A stretch of DNA of 64,000 nt from Rothia kristinae NBRC 15354 (GCF_001570865.1 NZ_BCSM01000013.1:1-64000); one strand, 5' to 3'. Positions 20,834 through 29,128 are shown, counted from the stretch's first letter. Notes: generated by a model from the letters alone, not told the origin. Numbers and translations: made by a program.

Positions 20834-21484
20834 ATGAGCACCGAGTTCCGATCCCGCCGCCGGCCCTCCCCGATGGGCGGGGCCAAGCCCACCCGCGCGG
20901 ACCTGGAGCGCTTCGCCACGGATGACCCGCACGCCCGCGATGACGTGCTGCCCTACGGGCCCTACGCGGGGCGGCGGATGCGGATGCTGATCGTCGGGGT
21001 GAACCCCAGTCTGTGGTCCGCCGCCGTCAACGCGCCCTTCGCCCGGCCGGGCAACCGCTTCTGGCCCTCGCTGCACGAGGCCGGGGTGACCGAGTATCGC
21101 CTGGACACCTCGCGGGGACTGAGCGAGCAGGACGAGGAGTATCTGCTGCGCCGGGGGTTGGGCATGACCAACCTGGTGGGTCGGGCCAGCGTCCGTGCAG
21201 ATGAGCTGAGCCGCGAGGAGCTGCGCGACGGTGCGGCCGAGCTGGTGCGGCTGGTGCGCGAGTACCGCCCGGAGCGGGTCGCGGTCGCCGGTATCACCGC
21301 CTTCCGCACGGCCTTCCGCCGCCCGAAGGCCGCCCTGGGCCGCCAGGACGTCGCCGAGATCGAGGACTGGCCGGAGGACGTGGCCCTGTGGGTGGTGCCC
21401 CAGCCCAGCGGCCTGAACGCCCACGAGACCGTGCACACCCTGGCCGAGAAGTGGCGGGCCGTCTGGGAGGCGGACCTGGCCTGA
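20834..21484 (+). CDS. mug: G/U mismatch-specific DNA glycosylase (Mug)
   Basis: A 216-aa member of the uracil-DNA glycosylase superfamily. It removes U, or alkylated C, opposite G. The active-site loop is GVNPSLWSA (about 55-63), with Asn57 as in Mug enzymes, and the intercalation loop is QPSGLNAH (190-197). The N-terminal 40 residues are basic and unconserved. TAGGGT (20822-20827) precedes the ATG by 6 nt. Confidence 0.93.
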   Translation: MSTEFRSRRRPSPMGGAKPTRADLERFATDDPHARDDVLPYGPYAGRRMRMLIVGVNPSLWSAAVNAPFARPGNRFWPSLHEAGVTEYRLDTSRGLSEQDEEYLLRRGLGMTNLVGRASVRADELSREELRDGAAELVRLVREYRPERVAVAGITAFRTAFRRPKAALGRQDVAEIEDWPEDVALWVVPQPSGLNAHETVHTLAEKWRAVWEADLA

Positions 21485-21526
21485 CGGACGGAGTTCCCGC
21501 TGACAGGCGGCCCGCCGTACGGTATC

Positions 21527-22513
21527 TCAGCGGTGGACGCCGGGGTCCGGGGACTCCTCGAGCTGCTCGGCGATGGAACAGAAGACGTCATCGGCGAGAT
21601 GGTCGTTGTGGAACCGGGCGAACATGCTCGGTCCCTTGCGCAGCAGCCCCATCGCCAGCCGCGCCGCTCCCCCGGCGAGCTCAGGAGCAGCCAGCACTGC
21701 GGCCAGCTCGTCCGGGGTATCCGTGAAGATCTGCCGCACTGCTCCGACGGGTCCGTAGGAGACCTCCTGATGAACGCCGGGGTCCAGGACGGCGACGTCG
21801 GTGTCCGCAGCGACGTTGATGAATCCCTCGATCCGTGATCGGCCATCCCCGAGGGCCTCCCCGATCACCAGAGTCTCCACGTTGTTCACGCTGATCGCCG
21901 CCAGCCGCCGCCAGTCCGGACGGCGCCCCGTAGAGGGCAGAGCGGTCATCACCCAGAAGCGACCCTCTGTCACATGGGGCCAGGGCAGGCAGCGCCGAAC
22001 GTAGCAGGCAAGCATCGCGACGACGTCGTCGAAAGCATCCTGCCGACGCAGCCGCTCATACCCCGAGCGAGCGCGGCGGCGACGCCCCGCGGACGCTGCG
22101 CGGTCCCCGATCACGCATGGCTCCGTCCGTCCATCCAGCCACTCGGCCTGCTCCTGCCGATCCACCAGCACGTCGAGGGCATCCGAGCGCAGAGGGAGGC
22201 TGACCAGATCGATGTTGCGCAGCGACACCCCCTGCGCGGCGAGTCGGGAGATCACGTCTCTCTCGATCTGGTTGAGCCGTTCCCGTTCTGCGGGCAGGAA
22301 GCTCACCGCGACGATCTCCCCCGGCCAGCGACGTCGGTGGGAGGCGAAACGCGACAGCAGATCCACGGTCTGTCCGACGTAGCGCTCTCCATCGGAGAAC
22401 TCGAGGATGTAGATGCCCATCCTGGGTCTGTCCGGCTCCAGGATCGCAGCGAGTGCTGTTGCGTCGTCGAGAACCCACCGGGTGAAGCGGGATGACGGGC
22501 TCCTGGATTCCAT
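21527..22513 (-). CDS. GIY-YIG nuclease family protein
   Basis: A 328-aa protein. A GIY-YIG domain is visible near the N-terminus: MGIYILEFSDGERYVGQT, then SRFASHRRRW and a downstream Glu/Asn (ERLNQIERDVI) that would bind metal. The remaining 230 residues match no family I know. They include a histidine- and aspartate-containing tail. Base composition is lower in GC than its neighbours, hinting at transfer. The start at 22513 follows GAGAAT by 7 nt; ATG 22522 is an alternative. Confidence 0.75.
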   Translation of the reverse strand: MESRSPSSRFTRWVLDDATALAAILEPDRPRMGIYILEFSDGERYVGQTVDLLSRFASHRRRWPGEIVAVSFLPAERERLNQIERDVISRLAAQGVSLRNIDLVSLPLRSDALDVLVDRQEQAEWLDGRTEPCVIGDRAASAGRRRRARSGYERLRRQDAFDDVVAMLACYVRRCLPWPHVTEGRFWVMTALPSTGRRPDWRRLAAISVNNVETLVIGEALGDGRSRIEGFINVAADTDVAVLDPGVHQEVSYGPVGAVRQIFTDTPDELAAVLAAPELAGGAARLAMGLLRKGPSMFARFHNDHLADDVFCSIAEQLEESPDPGVHR

Positions 22514-22533
22514 GCCGCCCATTCTCGCCCATG

Positions 22534-23532
22534 TCAGCGGGGAGGCGTCGGGGCGGGGGCCCGGGTACCCGCGGGCAGCAGGCCGGGAGCCGCGCGCAGC
22601 AGCAGGAGCAGGAATGGCAGCTCCACCAGGGTCTGCACCACCACCGCGGGGGCGGCAGCGGACAGCTCGGCGGGCAGGGCCAGCACCAGGGGCAGCACCA
22701 CCAGGGAGTTGCGGGCCACCCCGCTGAAGACCACCGCCCGCGCACCCGCGGCATCCAGGCGCAGCACCCGGCACGCCAGCGTTCCCAGCAGCGTCATCAC
22801 CACGGCGAACAGCAGATACACCGGCACCAGCCCCAGCAGACGACCCAGCATCGGCAGCACCTGCCCGATCTGGGAGAGCACCGCCGCGGCCAGCACCAGG
22901 GCGGTGGTCGGCACCATCCCGGCCTCCACCACCTCGACCGCACGGGCCCCGGACCGGCGTCGGGCCGCCCACGTCTGAGCGGCGACGGCGGCCAGCAACG
23001 GCAGGAGGATCAGCACCGCGAAGGCCTCCGCGAAGGGCCCGGCCCGCACCGTTCCCGCGGCCTGCGGGCCGGCCAGGAGGGCGAGGGCCGGGGGCAGCAG
23101 GAGCATCTGGCCGGACAGCAGCAGCGGGGTCGCGGCCAGCAGTCGGGCCCGATCCCCGCCGGCCATCCCCGCGAAGACCAGCACCCAGTCCACGCACGGC
23201 GCCAGGAGCACGAACAGCACCCCGACGCGCAGCGCCGGATCCGGGACCAGCACGAGGGCCAGCAGCACCGCGAGGGCCGGGGCGATCACGGCTTTCACGA
23301 GGGCCAACCCCAGCAGGAATCGCCGGTCCCGCAGCCCAGCGCTCAGGCGCGCGACCGGCACGCCGAGGAAGGTCTGGAACAGCAGCAGACCGAGCAGGGG
23401 CGTCAGGGCCGCTTCCGCCGGACCCGCGGCGTCGGGCACTAAGACTCCAATGCCCGCCGCGAGCGCGACGGCCGCCAGGTACACCCACACCTGGTGCCGC
23501 TGCGCCCACTGCCCCGCCGTCATGACACCCAT
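22534..23532 (-). CDS. ACR3/BASS-type membrane transporter (arsenic resistance family)
   Basis: A 332-aa protein with about ten membrane segments, in the bile-acid:sodium symporter/ACR3 arsenite superfamily. LLAPCVDWVLVF in segment 4 carries the cysteine conserved in ACR3 pumps, and FSGVARNSLVVLPL corresponds to the segment 9 signature. Arsenite export is therefore plausible, but no arsR or arsC is adjacent, so the substrate is unproven. The ATG at 23532 has GGAGCG upstream. Confidence 0.72.
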   Translation of the reverse strand: MGVMTAGQWAQRHQVWVYLAAVALAAGIGVLVPDAAGPAEAALTPLLGLLLFQTFLGVPVARLSAGLRDRRFLLGLALVKAVIAPALAVLLALVLVPDPALRVGVLFVLLAPCVDWVLVFAGMAGGDRARLLAATPLLLSGQMLLLPPALALLAGPQAAGTVRAGPFAEAFAVLILLPLLAAVAAQTWAARRRSGARAVEVVEAGMVPTTALVLAAAVLSQIGQVLPMLGRLLGLVPVYLLFAVVMTLLGTLACRVLRLDAAGARAVVFSGVARNSLVVLPLVLALPAELSAAAPAVVVQTLVELPFLLLLLRAAPGLLPAGTRAPAPTPPR

Positions 23533-23565
23533 GGTGACACGCTCCGCGGCATGCAGGGGGATCGG

Positions 23566-23655
23566 TTGAGGTGCGGGGTTCTTGCTGAGGTGCGGGGTTC
23601 GTGCTGAGATGCGGCCCGCCGTGCGGCATCTCAACACAAACGCCGCATCTCAGCA
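23566..23655. repeat. Intergenic cluster of TGAGRTGCGG repeats
   Basis: Five copies of a TGAGRTGCGG-type unit lie in 90 nt. Two are direct (23566-23581 and 23585-23600, each followed by GGTTC). A third (23602-23615) forms a perfect 14-bp inverted repeat with 23642-23655. Another inverted copy is at 23622-23636. The cluster sits between the alkB end and the ACR3-like start and encodes nothing obvious. It resembles short intergenic repeats of the REP or MITE kind. Confidence 0.65.
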
Positions 23656-23688
23656 CAGCACCGACACCTCGACGGCGGGCGGCCCCGG

Positions 23689-24375
23689 TCAGCCCTCGGA
23701 CAGGCCGGTGACGCGCAGGGTGATGTTGATGCGCCCGGTCTCCAGGCCGCAGTCGGCAGGTGCCGTGCCGGGGAAGATGCGCGGCACCCCGTGGAAGGCG
23801 AAGCGGGAGGGGCCACCGAAGACGAACAGGTCCCCGGAGGCCAGCCTGAGGTCTGTGTACGGGCGGGAGCGGGTCTCGGTGTTGCCGAAGCGGAACAGAC
23901 AGGTGTCCCCGATGGATACGGAGACCACCGGGGCGGAGGAGCGCTCGTCCTTGTCCTGGTGCATGCCCATGCGCGCGGCGTCGTCGTAGTAGTTGACCAG
24001 GGCGGTGTCCGGCACGTAGGTGCGGGCCGCGGCGTCGTCCCCGGTGGCGGCCGCGAGGCCCTGCTGACCCATGCGCACCATCCAGTCCGGCACCGGCAGG
24101 ACCCGCCGGCCGTTCACGTCCACGGCCTCCCGGGTGTAGCCCGCGGGGCGCCAGTGCCAGCCCAGGCACACGGTGCGCACGCTCATCTCATGTCCGCGGA
24201 TGCTGGCCGCTCGCGGCGGGACGGGGCCCGCGGCCCACTCCCGAAACCGTGCGACCAGCCACCGCTGCTGGTCGAGCGTCAGCCAGCCGGGGACGTGGTG
24301 TGCGCCGTCGGGCAGCTCGACGGCGGGTCGGGCCAGCGCGTCGTCGCCGAACAGGCCGGGGCTGGTCGAGTTCAC
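23689..24375 (-). CDS. alkB: 2-oxoglutarate/Fe(II)-dependent dioxygenase AlkB
   Basis: A 228-aa oxidative DNA demethylase for N1-methyladenine and N3-methylcytosine. The iron ligands are His139 and Asp141 (MHQDKDE) and His195 (FAFHGVPR); the 2-oxoglutarate arginines Arg215 and Arg221 lie in GRINITLRVTG. The GTG at 24375 overlaps the stop of the upstream GNAT-OGT gene by 4 nt (GTGA). The two form one alkylation-repair operon. Confidence 0.95.
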   Translation of the reverse strand: MNSTSPGLFGDDALARPAVELPDGAHHVPGWLTLDQQRWLVARFREWAAGPVPPRAASIRGHEMSVRTVCLGWHWRPAGYTREAVDVNGRRVLPVPDWMVRMGQQGLAAATGDDAAARTYVPDTALVNYYDDAARMGMHQDKDERSSAPVVSVSIGDTCLFRFGNTETRSRPYTDLRLASGDLFVFGGPSRFAFHGVPRIFPGTAPADCGLETGRINITLRVTGLSEG

Positions 24376-25427
24376 GCGTCCGTGCCTTCGAGGGTGAGCA
24401 GGGTGCGTTTGGCCTCCAGTCCGCCGACGTAGCCGCCGAGTCCGCCGTCGCTGCGCACGACCCGGTGACACGGCACGATGACCGGCAGCGGGTTGGAGGC
24501 GCACGCTGTGCCGACGGCGCGCACAGCCTTCGGGTTGCCCGTCCTCTCAGCGAGCTGGCGATAGGTGCGGGTGACGCCGAAGGGGATGCGCTGAAGGCCC
24601 CGGCGCACCCGCTCGGCGAAGCCGGTGGAGAGGCTGCGGTCCAGGGGCAGGTGGAAGTCCCGGCGCCGCCCGGTGAAATACTCCCCGAGCTGAGCCGCAG
24701 CTGAGTCCAGATGGTCCCGGGCCTGCGGGGCGGTCTCGGCGGCGTCGGTGGCTCCCTCGAGGTGTCGAGTCAGCTGCTCCACCACGTCGTCGAATCCCTG
24801 CTGCTCGAAGGCGACCCGCACCAGCCCGCGGGGTGTGGCCGCCAGCAGCAGCAGACCGAGCGGAGTGTCCAGGGTGCGGTGGGCGAGCAGAGAATCAGCT
24901 TTCCACGGGCCCTCGTCGACCATCGAGATCCCGGAGCCTCCCGGGATCTCGCCGCCGCCAGACGGCAGAGGCCTCGGGGAGGATGCCAGGGTGGAACGGG
25001 CCGGTAGCTCACAGCGATAGCGACGACTGGTCGGCCACCGTGGATCCGCCGCCGCGGAGATGCGAAAACCGAGGCGACGGTAGAAGTCCACGGCGTCGTC
25101 ATCCGTGTGGGCGACGAACTGTACGCCCCCGTGGGCTTCTCGCAGGCGACTGACCAGTCCTGAGCCGATGCCATCACCGGTCGCGTCCTGCGCTACAGCG
25201 AGGTATTCCAGCTCGATCTGCTGGGGCCGGATGCTGGCGGCGGCGAACCCCACGAGCTCATCCCGTCTGCGCGCGGCAAGGAGCTCCATCCCGGGAAGCT
25301 CTTCATCGCGGATCCGCTGAAGCTCGGCTTCCGGCAGCTCAGCCGCCCGGTGCAGGAGGGCGAGGAAATTCGGGGAGTGCAGGTCCCGCCAGGTCAGTGC
25401 GCCGAGGATGTATGGAGGGCCAGTCAT
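24372..25427 (-). CDS. ogt: Fusion: GNAT acetyltransferase domain + O6-alkylguanine-DNA alkyltransferase
   Basis: One uninterrupted 351-aa frame holds two domains. Residues 1-140 are GNAT-like: LEYLAVAQ, then the acetyl-CoA loop QDATGDGIGSGL (80-91) and DDAVDFYRRLGFR. After a Gly/Pro-rich linker (145-168), residues 180-350 are the suicidal methyltransferase, with acceptor Cys320 in PVIVPCHRVV and FGVTRTYRQLAE before it. Met169 could serve as an internal start for a free OGT. TACCGT (25434-25439) is 6 nt before the first ATG. The alkB gene overlaps the 3' end. The fusion partner's substrate is unknown. Confidence 0.85.
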   Translation of the reverse strand: MTGPPYILGALTWRDLHSPNFLALLHRAAELPEAELQRIRDEELPGMELLAARRRDELVGFAAASIRPQQIELEYLAVAQDATGDGIGSGLVSRLREAHGGVQFVAHTDDDAVDFYRRLGFRISAAADPRWPTSRRYRCELPARSTLASSPRPLPSGGGEIPGGSGISMVDEGPWKADSLLAHRTLDTPLGLLLLAATPRGLVRVAFEQQGFDDVVEQLTRHLEGATDAAETAPQARDHLDSAAAQLGEYFTGRRRDFHLPLDRSLSTGFAERVRRGLQRIPFGVTRTYRQLAERTGNPKAVRAVGTACASNPLPVIVPCHRVVRSDGGLGGYVGGLEAKRTLLTLEGTDA

Positions 25428-25587
25428 GAATCTACGGTACGCCGCAGCGTATGGGTTTTTCAGAGCAAAGCGCGGCGCTCGTCCTCATCAGCGCTTGCGC
25501 CGACGTCGGCGACCACGGGTCGACGGGCATCGGCAGGAGCGGGAAGGAGTGGGCCGTCTCCTCGCCGGTGTGCCGGCACGGAGTCGT

Positions 25588-25845
25588 TCATCGGTACACC
25601 TCTCGGCGGTGCCCGACCCTGAGAACGAGGATCACGAGTTCTTCATCGTAGGTGTCATAGATGATGCGATAGTCACCCACGCGTATGCGGAACGCACCGC
25701 CTCCACCCTTCAGCTGGATATATCCGAGAGGACGTGGCTCATCGGCCAAGGAATCGATCGCCGCGAGCACCCGGCGAGCCGCCGGCCGATCGAGCTTCCA
25801 GATCGATTTCGCCGCTGATGGTACGTAGTTGATCGCGTAGGCCAT
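25588..25845 (-). CDS. RelE/ParE-type toxin
   Basis: An 85-aa toxin of the RelE superfamily, expected to cleave mRNA at the ribosome or poison gyrase. The family core is clear: PSAAKSIWKLD, then LADEPRPLGYIQLKG, the central FRIRVGDYRIIYDTYDE and the C-terminal ILVLRVGHRREVYR. It follows the antitoxin by 9 nt, the usual order for such pairs. Confidence 0.9.
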   Translation of the reverse strand: MAYAINYVPSAAKSIWKLDRPAARRVLAAIDSLADEPRPLGYIQLKGGGGAFRIRVGDYRIIYDTYDEELVILVLRVGHRREVYR

Positions 25846-25854
25846 CGAAGAGAC

Positions 25855-26100
25855 TCAGAGATCGAGCTCGCGCAGGAGCTCCTCGTGGGAGATGCGCGCC
25901 GTCTCCTTACGCGCCTGCGCTGCGGCACGGATGTCCGCCTGATCTTCCAGGGCCCGTATCGCGCGGTCATAGAACTCCGGGGAGACGACCACCGCGCGGC
26001 GCCCTGCCCCGCGGGAGGTGATCTCGACAGGCTCACGCTGAGCCGCGGCGATGTAGTCACTCTGCTGACTCCGGAACTGAGACAAGGTCACTGACGTCAT
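25855..26100 (-). CDS. Phd/YefM-type antitoxin
   Basis: An 81-aa antitoxin. The N-terminal Phd/YefM DNA-binding fold (VTLSQFRSQQSDYIAAAQ, then EPVEITSRGAGRRAVVVSP) is followed by a C-terminal helical tail (RISHEELLRELDL) that would block the toxin. TACGAT (26108-26113) is 7 nt before the ATG and overlaps a perfect palindrome, consistent with autorepression. Lower GC than the flanking core genes suggests acquisition. Confidence 0.9.
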   Translation of the reverse strand: MTSVTLSQFRSQQSDYIAAAQREPVEITSRGAGRRAVVVSPEFYDRAIRALEDQADIRAAAQARKETARISHEELLRELDL

Positions 26101-26107
26101 AATCAGA

Positions 26108-26123
26108 ATCGTACAACTTGTAC
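26108..26123 (-). promoter_or_regulatory. Toxin-antitoxin promoter and operator
   Basis: The palindrome GTACAACTTGTAC (26111-26123; 6-bp arms, 1-nt centre) overlaps the -10 hexamer TACGAT (26108-26113), which lies 7 nt before the antitoxin ATG. Binding of the antitoxin there would occlude polymerase. Confidence 0.6.
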
Positions 26124-26176
26124 ATGTTGCACTCCAGGGGTCGGAAGGACGACGTCGTGCCCCTCCGCGAAGGTCG

Positions 26177-27184
26177 CTACCCCACCAGCCCGTGGTCCAG
26201 GAGGTAGTCGGCGGCGTCGAAGACGGTGTCCTCCACGGGGCGGGGCTGCCACCCGAGGAGGCGGGATGCCTTGGTCGCGTCGTAGGTCGGCTGCGGGCCG
26301 ATCAGCGTGTTCATCACCGCCATGGTCGGGCTGAGGCGGGCGCCGAGCCGGATGACGACGTCGGGGATCGTCATCGTCCTGACCCTCCGGCCCTGCTCGC
26401 CGAGACTGTCCTTGAGTAGGCGGGCCATCCGCGGCATCGTGATCCGCCCGGGCTGGGCGAGGAACCGCTGCCCGTCGGCCTGCTCGTCGGCCATGGCCAA
26501 GAGGTGCAGGGCGGCGAGGTCGCGGACGTCGACGGCGTGGTAGGTGGCCTTGGGGCTGGGTGCCCCGCGCAGGATGCTGGTGAACAGCCGGTCCGTGCTC
26601 GATCCGCGCCCGCCCATGAACGGCCCGAGGATCGCCCCCGGCAGGATCGTGGTGAGGGTCGTCGTCGACTGCCGTGCGATGATCTGCCAGGCCGACTTCT
26701 CGGCGACGACCTTCGATCGCATGTACTGGGTGATGCGCCGGTCCTGCGGGTCGGTCCAGTAGGTCTCGTCGATGGTCCGCCCGAGGTCGGCGCGGCTGGG
26801 GTAGGCCGCCGCGGCCGAGGAGGTCATGACGACCTTGTCCACCCCGGCGGCGATCGCGGCGTCCAGGACGTGGCGGGTTCCGGCCTCGGCCATCGGCACG
26901 AGGCTCGGGTCCTGGTGATTCTCGCCGCTCAGCGGGGAGGCGGTGTGCAGGACGACGTCGGCCCCCTCGACGGCTTCGGCCCAGCCGGCGGCCGACCCGA
27001 GATCCGCGGTGGCGAAGGAGAGCTTCTCCGTGCTCATCCCTTCCTCGGCCAGCATCTTCACCACGGCCTGCCCCTTGGCCTCCTGCCGGACGGTCGCGCG
27101 GACGGTGTGGCCCTGGTCGAGCAGCAGGCGGATGGTCCATCCGGCGAGGAAGCCGGTGCCTCCGGTGACGACGACGACGCTCAT
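26177..27184 (-). CDS. NAD(P)-dependent extended SDR (dihydroflavonol-reductase-like)
   Basis: A 335-aa Rossmann-fold oxidoreductase or epimerase. The cofactor motif is VTGGTGFLAGW (6-16), the catalytic Ser is in MTSSAAAAY and the Tyr-x3-Lys pair in YMRSK. It is close to the NAD-dependent epimerase/dehydratase group that includes dihydroflavonol-4-reductase-like enzymes; the substrate is unknown. AGGAG lies about 10 nt before the ATG. It follows a truncated hydrolase gene at 29 nt, so the two may once have been an operon. Confidence 0.85.
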   Translation of the reverse strand: MSVVVVTGGTGFLAGWTIRLLLDQGHTVRATVRQEAKGQAVVKMLAEEGMSTEKLSFATADLGSAAGWAEAVEGADVVLHTASPLSGENHQDPSLVPMAEAGTRHVLDAAIAAGVDKVVMTSSAAAAYPSRADLGRTIDETYWTDPQDRRITQYMRSKVVAEKSAWQIIARQSTTTLTTILPGAILGPFMGGRGSSTDRLFTSILRGAPSPKATYHAVDVRDLAALHLLAMADEQADGQRFLAQPGRITMPRMARLLKDSLGEQGRRVRTMTIPDVVIRLGARLSPTMAVMNTLIGPQPTYDATKASRLLGWQPRPVEDTVFDAADYLLDHGLVG

Positions 27185-27213
27185 GGTGCGGTTCTCCTGA
27201 CGTTAGGGGGTTC

Positions 27214-27762
27214 TCAGCGCTCGGACGCCGGGGTCTGGAGGTGCCGGGCGAGCCAGGTCTCAGCCGCGGCGAGGTAGGCCTTGGCGACCGGGGTCCGGCC
27301 GAGGAAAGACTCGAAGGCGTGCGGGGCGCCGGGGACGACCTCGAGGACGGTCGGCACGCCCGCGTCGACCAGCCGCTCGGCGTAGCGGCGGTCCTCCTCG
27401 TAGAACAGCTCGATGTCCCCGACGCCGATCCAGGTGGGCGGCAGACCCGTCAAGTCCTCCCGGCGGGCGGGCACCGCGTAATCGGGCCCGGACTCCCCGC
27501 CGGGTTCCCGCCCGAGGTAGGCCGACCAGCCGACGGCGTTGGAGGTGTTGTTCCACAGGTAGTGCCGGATGGCGTCGAGGGAGCGGTCCGCGGCGGTGCG
27601 GTCATCGAGCATCGGGCAAAACAGCCACTGCGCCGCGGGCTGCTGGCCGCCGTCGTCGTGGATGCGCTGCACCAGCGCTGCGGCCAGTCCCCCGCCGGCG
27701 CTCTGCCCGGCGACGGCCAGACGGGTCGGGTCGACGTCGGACCGCGCTGCTTGGAGGCCGAC
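27214..27762 (-). pseudogene. Truncated alpha/beta-hydrolase (HSL/lipase-like), N-terminal half missing
   Basis: The C-terminal half of an alpha/beta-hydrolase-3 protein remains. It begins near DVDPTRLAVAGQSAGGG, which contains the nucleophile elbow, and retains the acid segment GVGDIELFYEEDRRYAERL and the histidine segment PGAPHAFESF. The N-terminal half, with the HGG oxyanion motif, is absent: upstream the frame meets a TGA at 27763-27765 and the DNA switches to a recombinase in another frame. A GTG at 27672 could start a fragment, but it would lack the nucleophile. Confidence 0.75.
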
Positions 27763-27935
27763 TCACCGTCGTCGAAGTATTCGTCGTACACGTTCCACCC
27801 GCGACGCTTGGCGAGCTCACGAAGGCGCGGGAGCTGCCGGTCGATGCCCCTCGGATCGGCCTTGGACTGGCGGGCGTAGAGAGCGACAGACCGCGGTCCC
27901 TGATCGGCGTCGAGCTGAGAGATGAGCATCCACAT
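27745..27935 (-). pseudogene. N-terminal fragment of a serine recombinase
   Basis: About 60 residues of a resolvase/integrase catalytic N-terminus: SVALYARQSKADP holds the catalytic Ser, followed by GIDRQLPRLRELAKRRGW and VYDEYFDDGESASK. Homology stops near SASK, where the sequence becomes hydrolase DNA in a different frame. The rest of the recombinase (dimer helix, DNA-binding domain) is missing. It lies 50 nt beyond the defence operon and is probably a relic of the element that brought it. Confidence 0.7.
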
Positions 27936-27985
27936 GAGCGTACGTCAGATGGTGGTTCAAGGCCCGGGGGCTGAGCTTCGCCAGC

Positions 27986-29128
27986 TCACGACTCAGGTCG
28001 AGGAGCTCTCCCCTTGTCGTAGTGCCCTGTGGGAAGGCGGTCGGCGTAGCCAATGAGACTGGTCACGAGCATGAGGACCTGAACACAATTGCGCTTGCTG
28101 AACTGTCGCGGTGAGACCCCGTGAACGCTCGCATGACGCGAGTAGTAGTTGGGCACCCTGTCGCCGTTCTGCGCCCAGAACTGTTCGTGGGCGTTCCAGA
28201 TCGGAAGCCACACGAATGCGTCACGTACGTTCATCTCGTCGATCGCGTCTGGGACCTCGGCTCCCTTCTTGCGATTGGTGATCGCTCGCCGGATCCTGAC
28301 ATCAGGGTGGAAGCGAGGGATGAGCGAGTCCAGCGTCACGGTGAAGAGCGCTTGGGCAGAACGGTGATGTCCGGCTCTCATCGCCCCGATTCCATCCAGG
28401 ACGAAGGCCACCTCGGCGGTCACCGTCTCAGAGGTCACGCCTTCCAACACGGTGGCGCAGTCCTCGACGATCGTCCAGTAGCACTCGCCGAGGACGCGCC
28501 GACGTGCGGCGCGATCTTCGGCCCGGAGCAGTCGCAGTGCCGTTCGTCCCCGTGGGACGAGGTATAGGGCGATGCCTTCCTCCTCGAGGAAGGTTCTCAC
28601 CTGACTGACGCTGATCTGGCCCGTGTAGTCACGCAGGTTCGGGGGTAGGAGGAAGCGGCTGAACCCACGCAGCAGATTGGAGTCCAGTGGTCCTAGCGAG
28701 ATCCTCAGCCCGGTGAGGAGGGCACGCTGCTGCTCCTGAACGGCTTTGAATGTGGACGCGAACCCGGAGTTAGACCAGAGCCCCCCGTCGATGGTGAACC
28801 GAGGAAGCGATTCATAGATCGCCGCCATGTGGGCACGCCACGTGGCGTTGAACGGCTCCAAGATCCGAGACATTGAGGTGCCCAAGTCAAGCACCTGCCC
28901 CCGCATCGACTCGCGTAGTGACTCGAGAGTCCGAGCCAAGGGGCTGTTCGCGCCGGTCAACGACCCTGTGAAACCGGTCGGCAACCCGGTACCCAGACGC
29001 TCCGTGAGGCGTTCCCAGTCCAGCGGAGCAACGTCCTCAGGGGTCGGCTCGCTCGACGCGTCCTCGTCTACCGGTTCGTCGTCAGGTGTGTCGTCGGGCT
29101 CCGCACCACCCTCTCCACCGTCCGTCAT
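27986..29128 (-). CDS. RM-associated protein with HEPN-like R-x4-H motif
   Basis: A 380-aa protein I cannot assign to a named family. The first 35 residues are strongly acidic. The C-terminal third contains NYYSRHASVHGVSPRQFSK, where Arg331 and His336 form an R-x4-H pattern like the catalytic motif of HEPN ribonucleases; the surrounding sequence is helical. Its ATG overlaps the stop of the preceding HEPN-like gene (ATGA), so it is the last gene of the four-gene restriction operon. Composition is AT-richer than the core. An RNase effector is a hypothesis only. Confidence 0.7.
   Translation of the reverse strand: MTDGGEGGAEPDDTPDDEPVDEDASSEPTPEDVAPLDWERLTERLGTGLPTGFTGSLTGANSPLARTLESLRESMRGQVLDLGTSMSRILEPFNATWRAHMAAIYESLPRFTIDGGLWSNSGFASTFKAVQEQQRALLTGLRISLGPLDSNLLRGFSRFLLPPNLRDYTGQISVSQVRTFLEEEGIALYLVPRGRTALRLLRAEDRAARRRVLGECYWTIVEDCATVLEGVTSETVTAEVAFVLDGIGAMRAGHHRSAQALFTVTLDSLIPRFHPDVRIRRAITNRKKGAEVPDAIDEMNVRDAFVWLPIWNAHEQFWAQNGDRVPNYYSRHASVHGVSPRQFSKRNCVQVLMLVTSLIGYADRLPTGHYDKGRAPRPES

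Noticed and set aside
27450-27935. A 161-aa complete recombinase
   Set aside because: Only the first 60 residues look like a recombinase; the rest is hydrolase DNA read out of frame.
27817-28053. A 78-codon frame beginning MATPTAF, overlapping the 3' end of the 380-aa gene and the recombinase fragment
   Set aside because: No family match, and it overlaps better-supported sequence in other frames. RALNHHLTYAHVDAHL is curious but insufficient.
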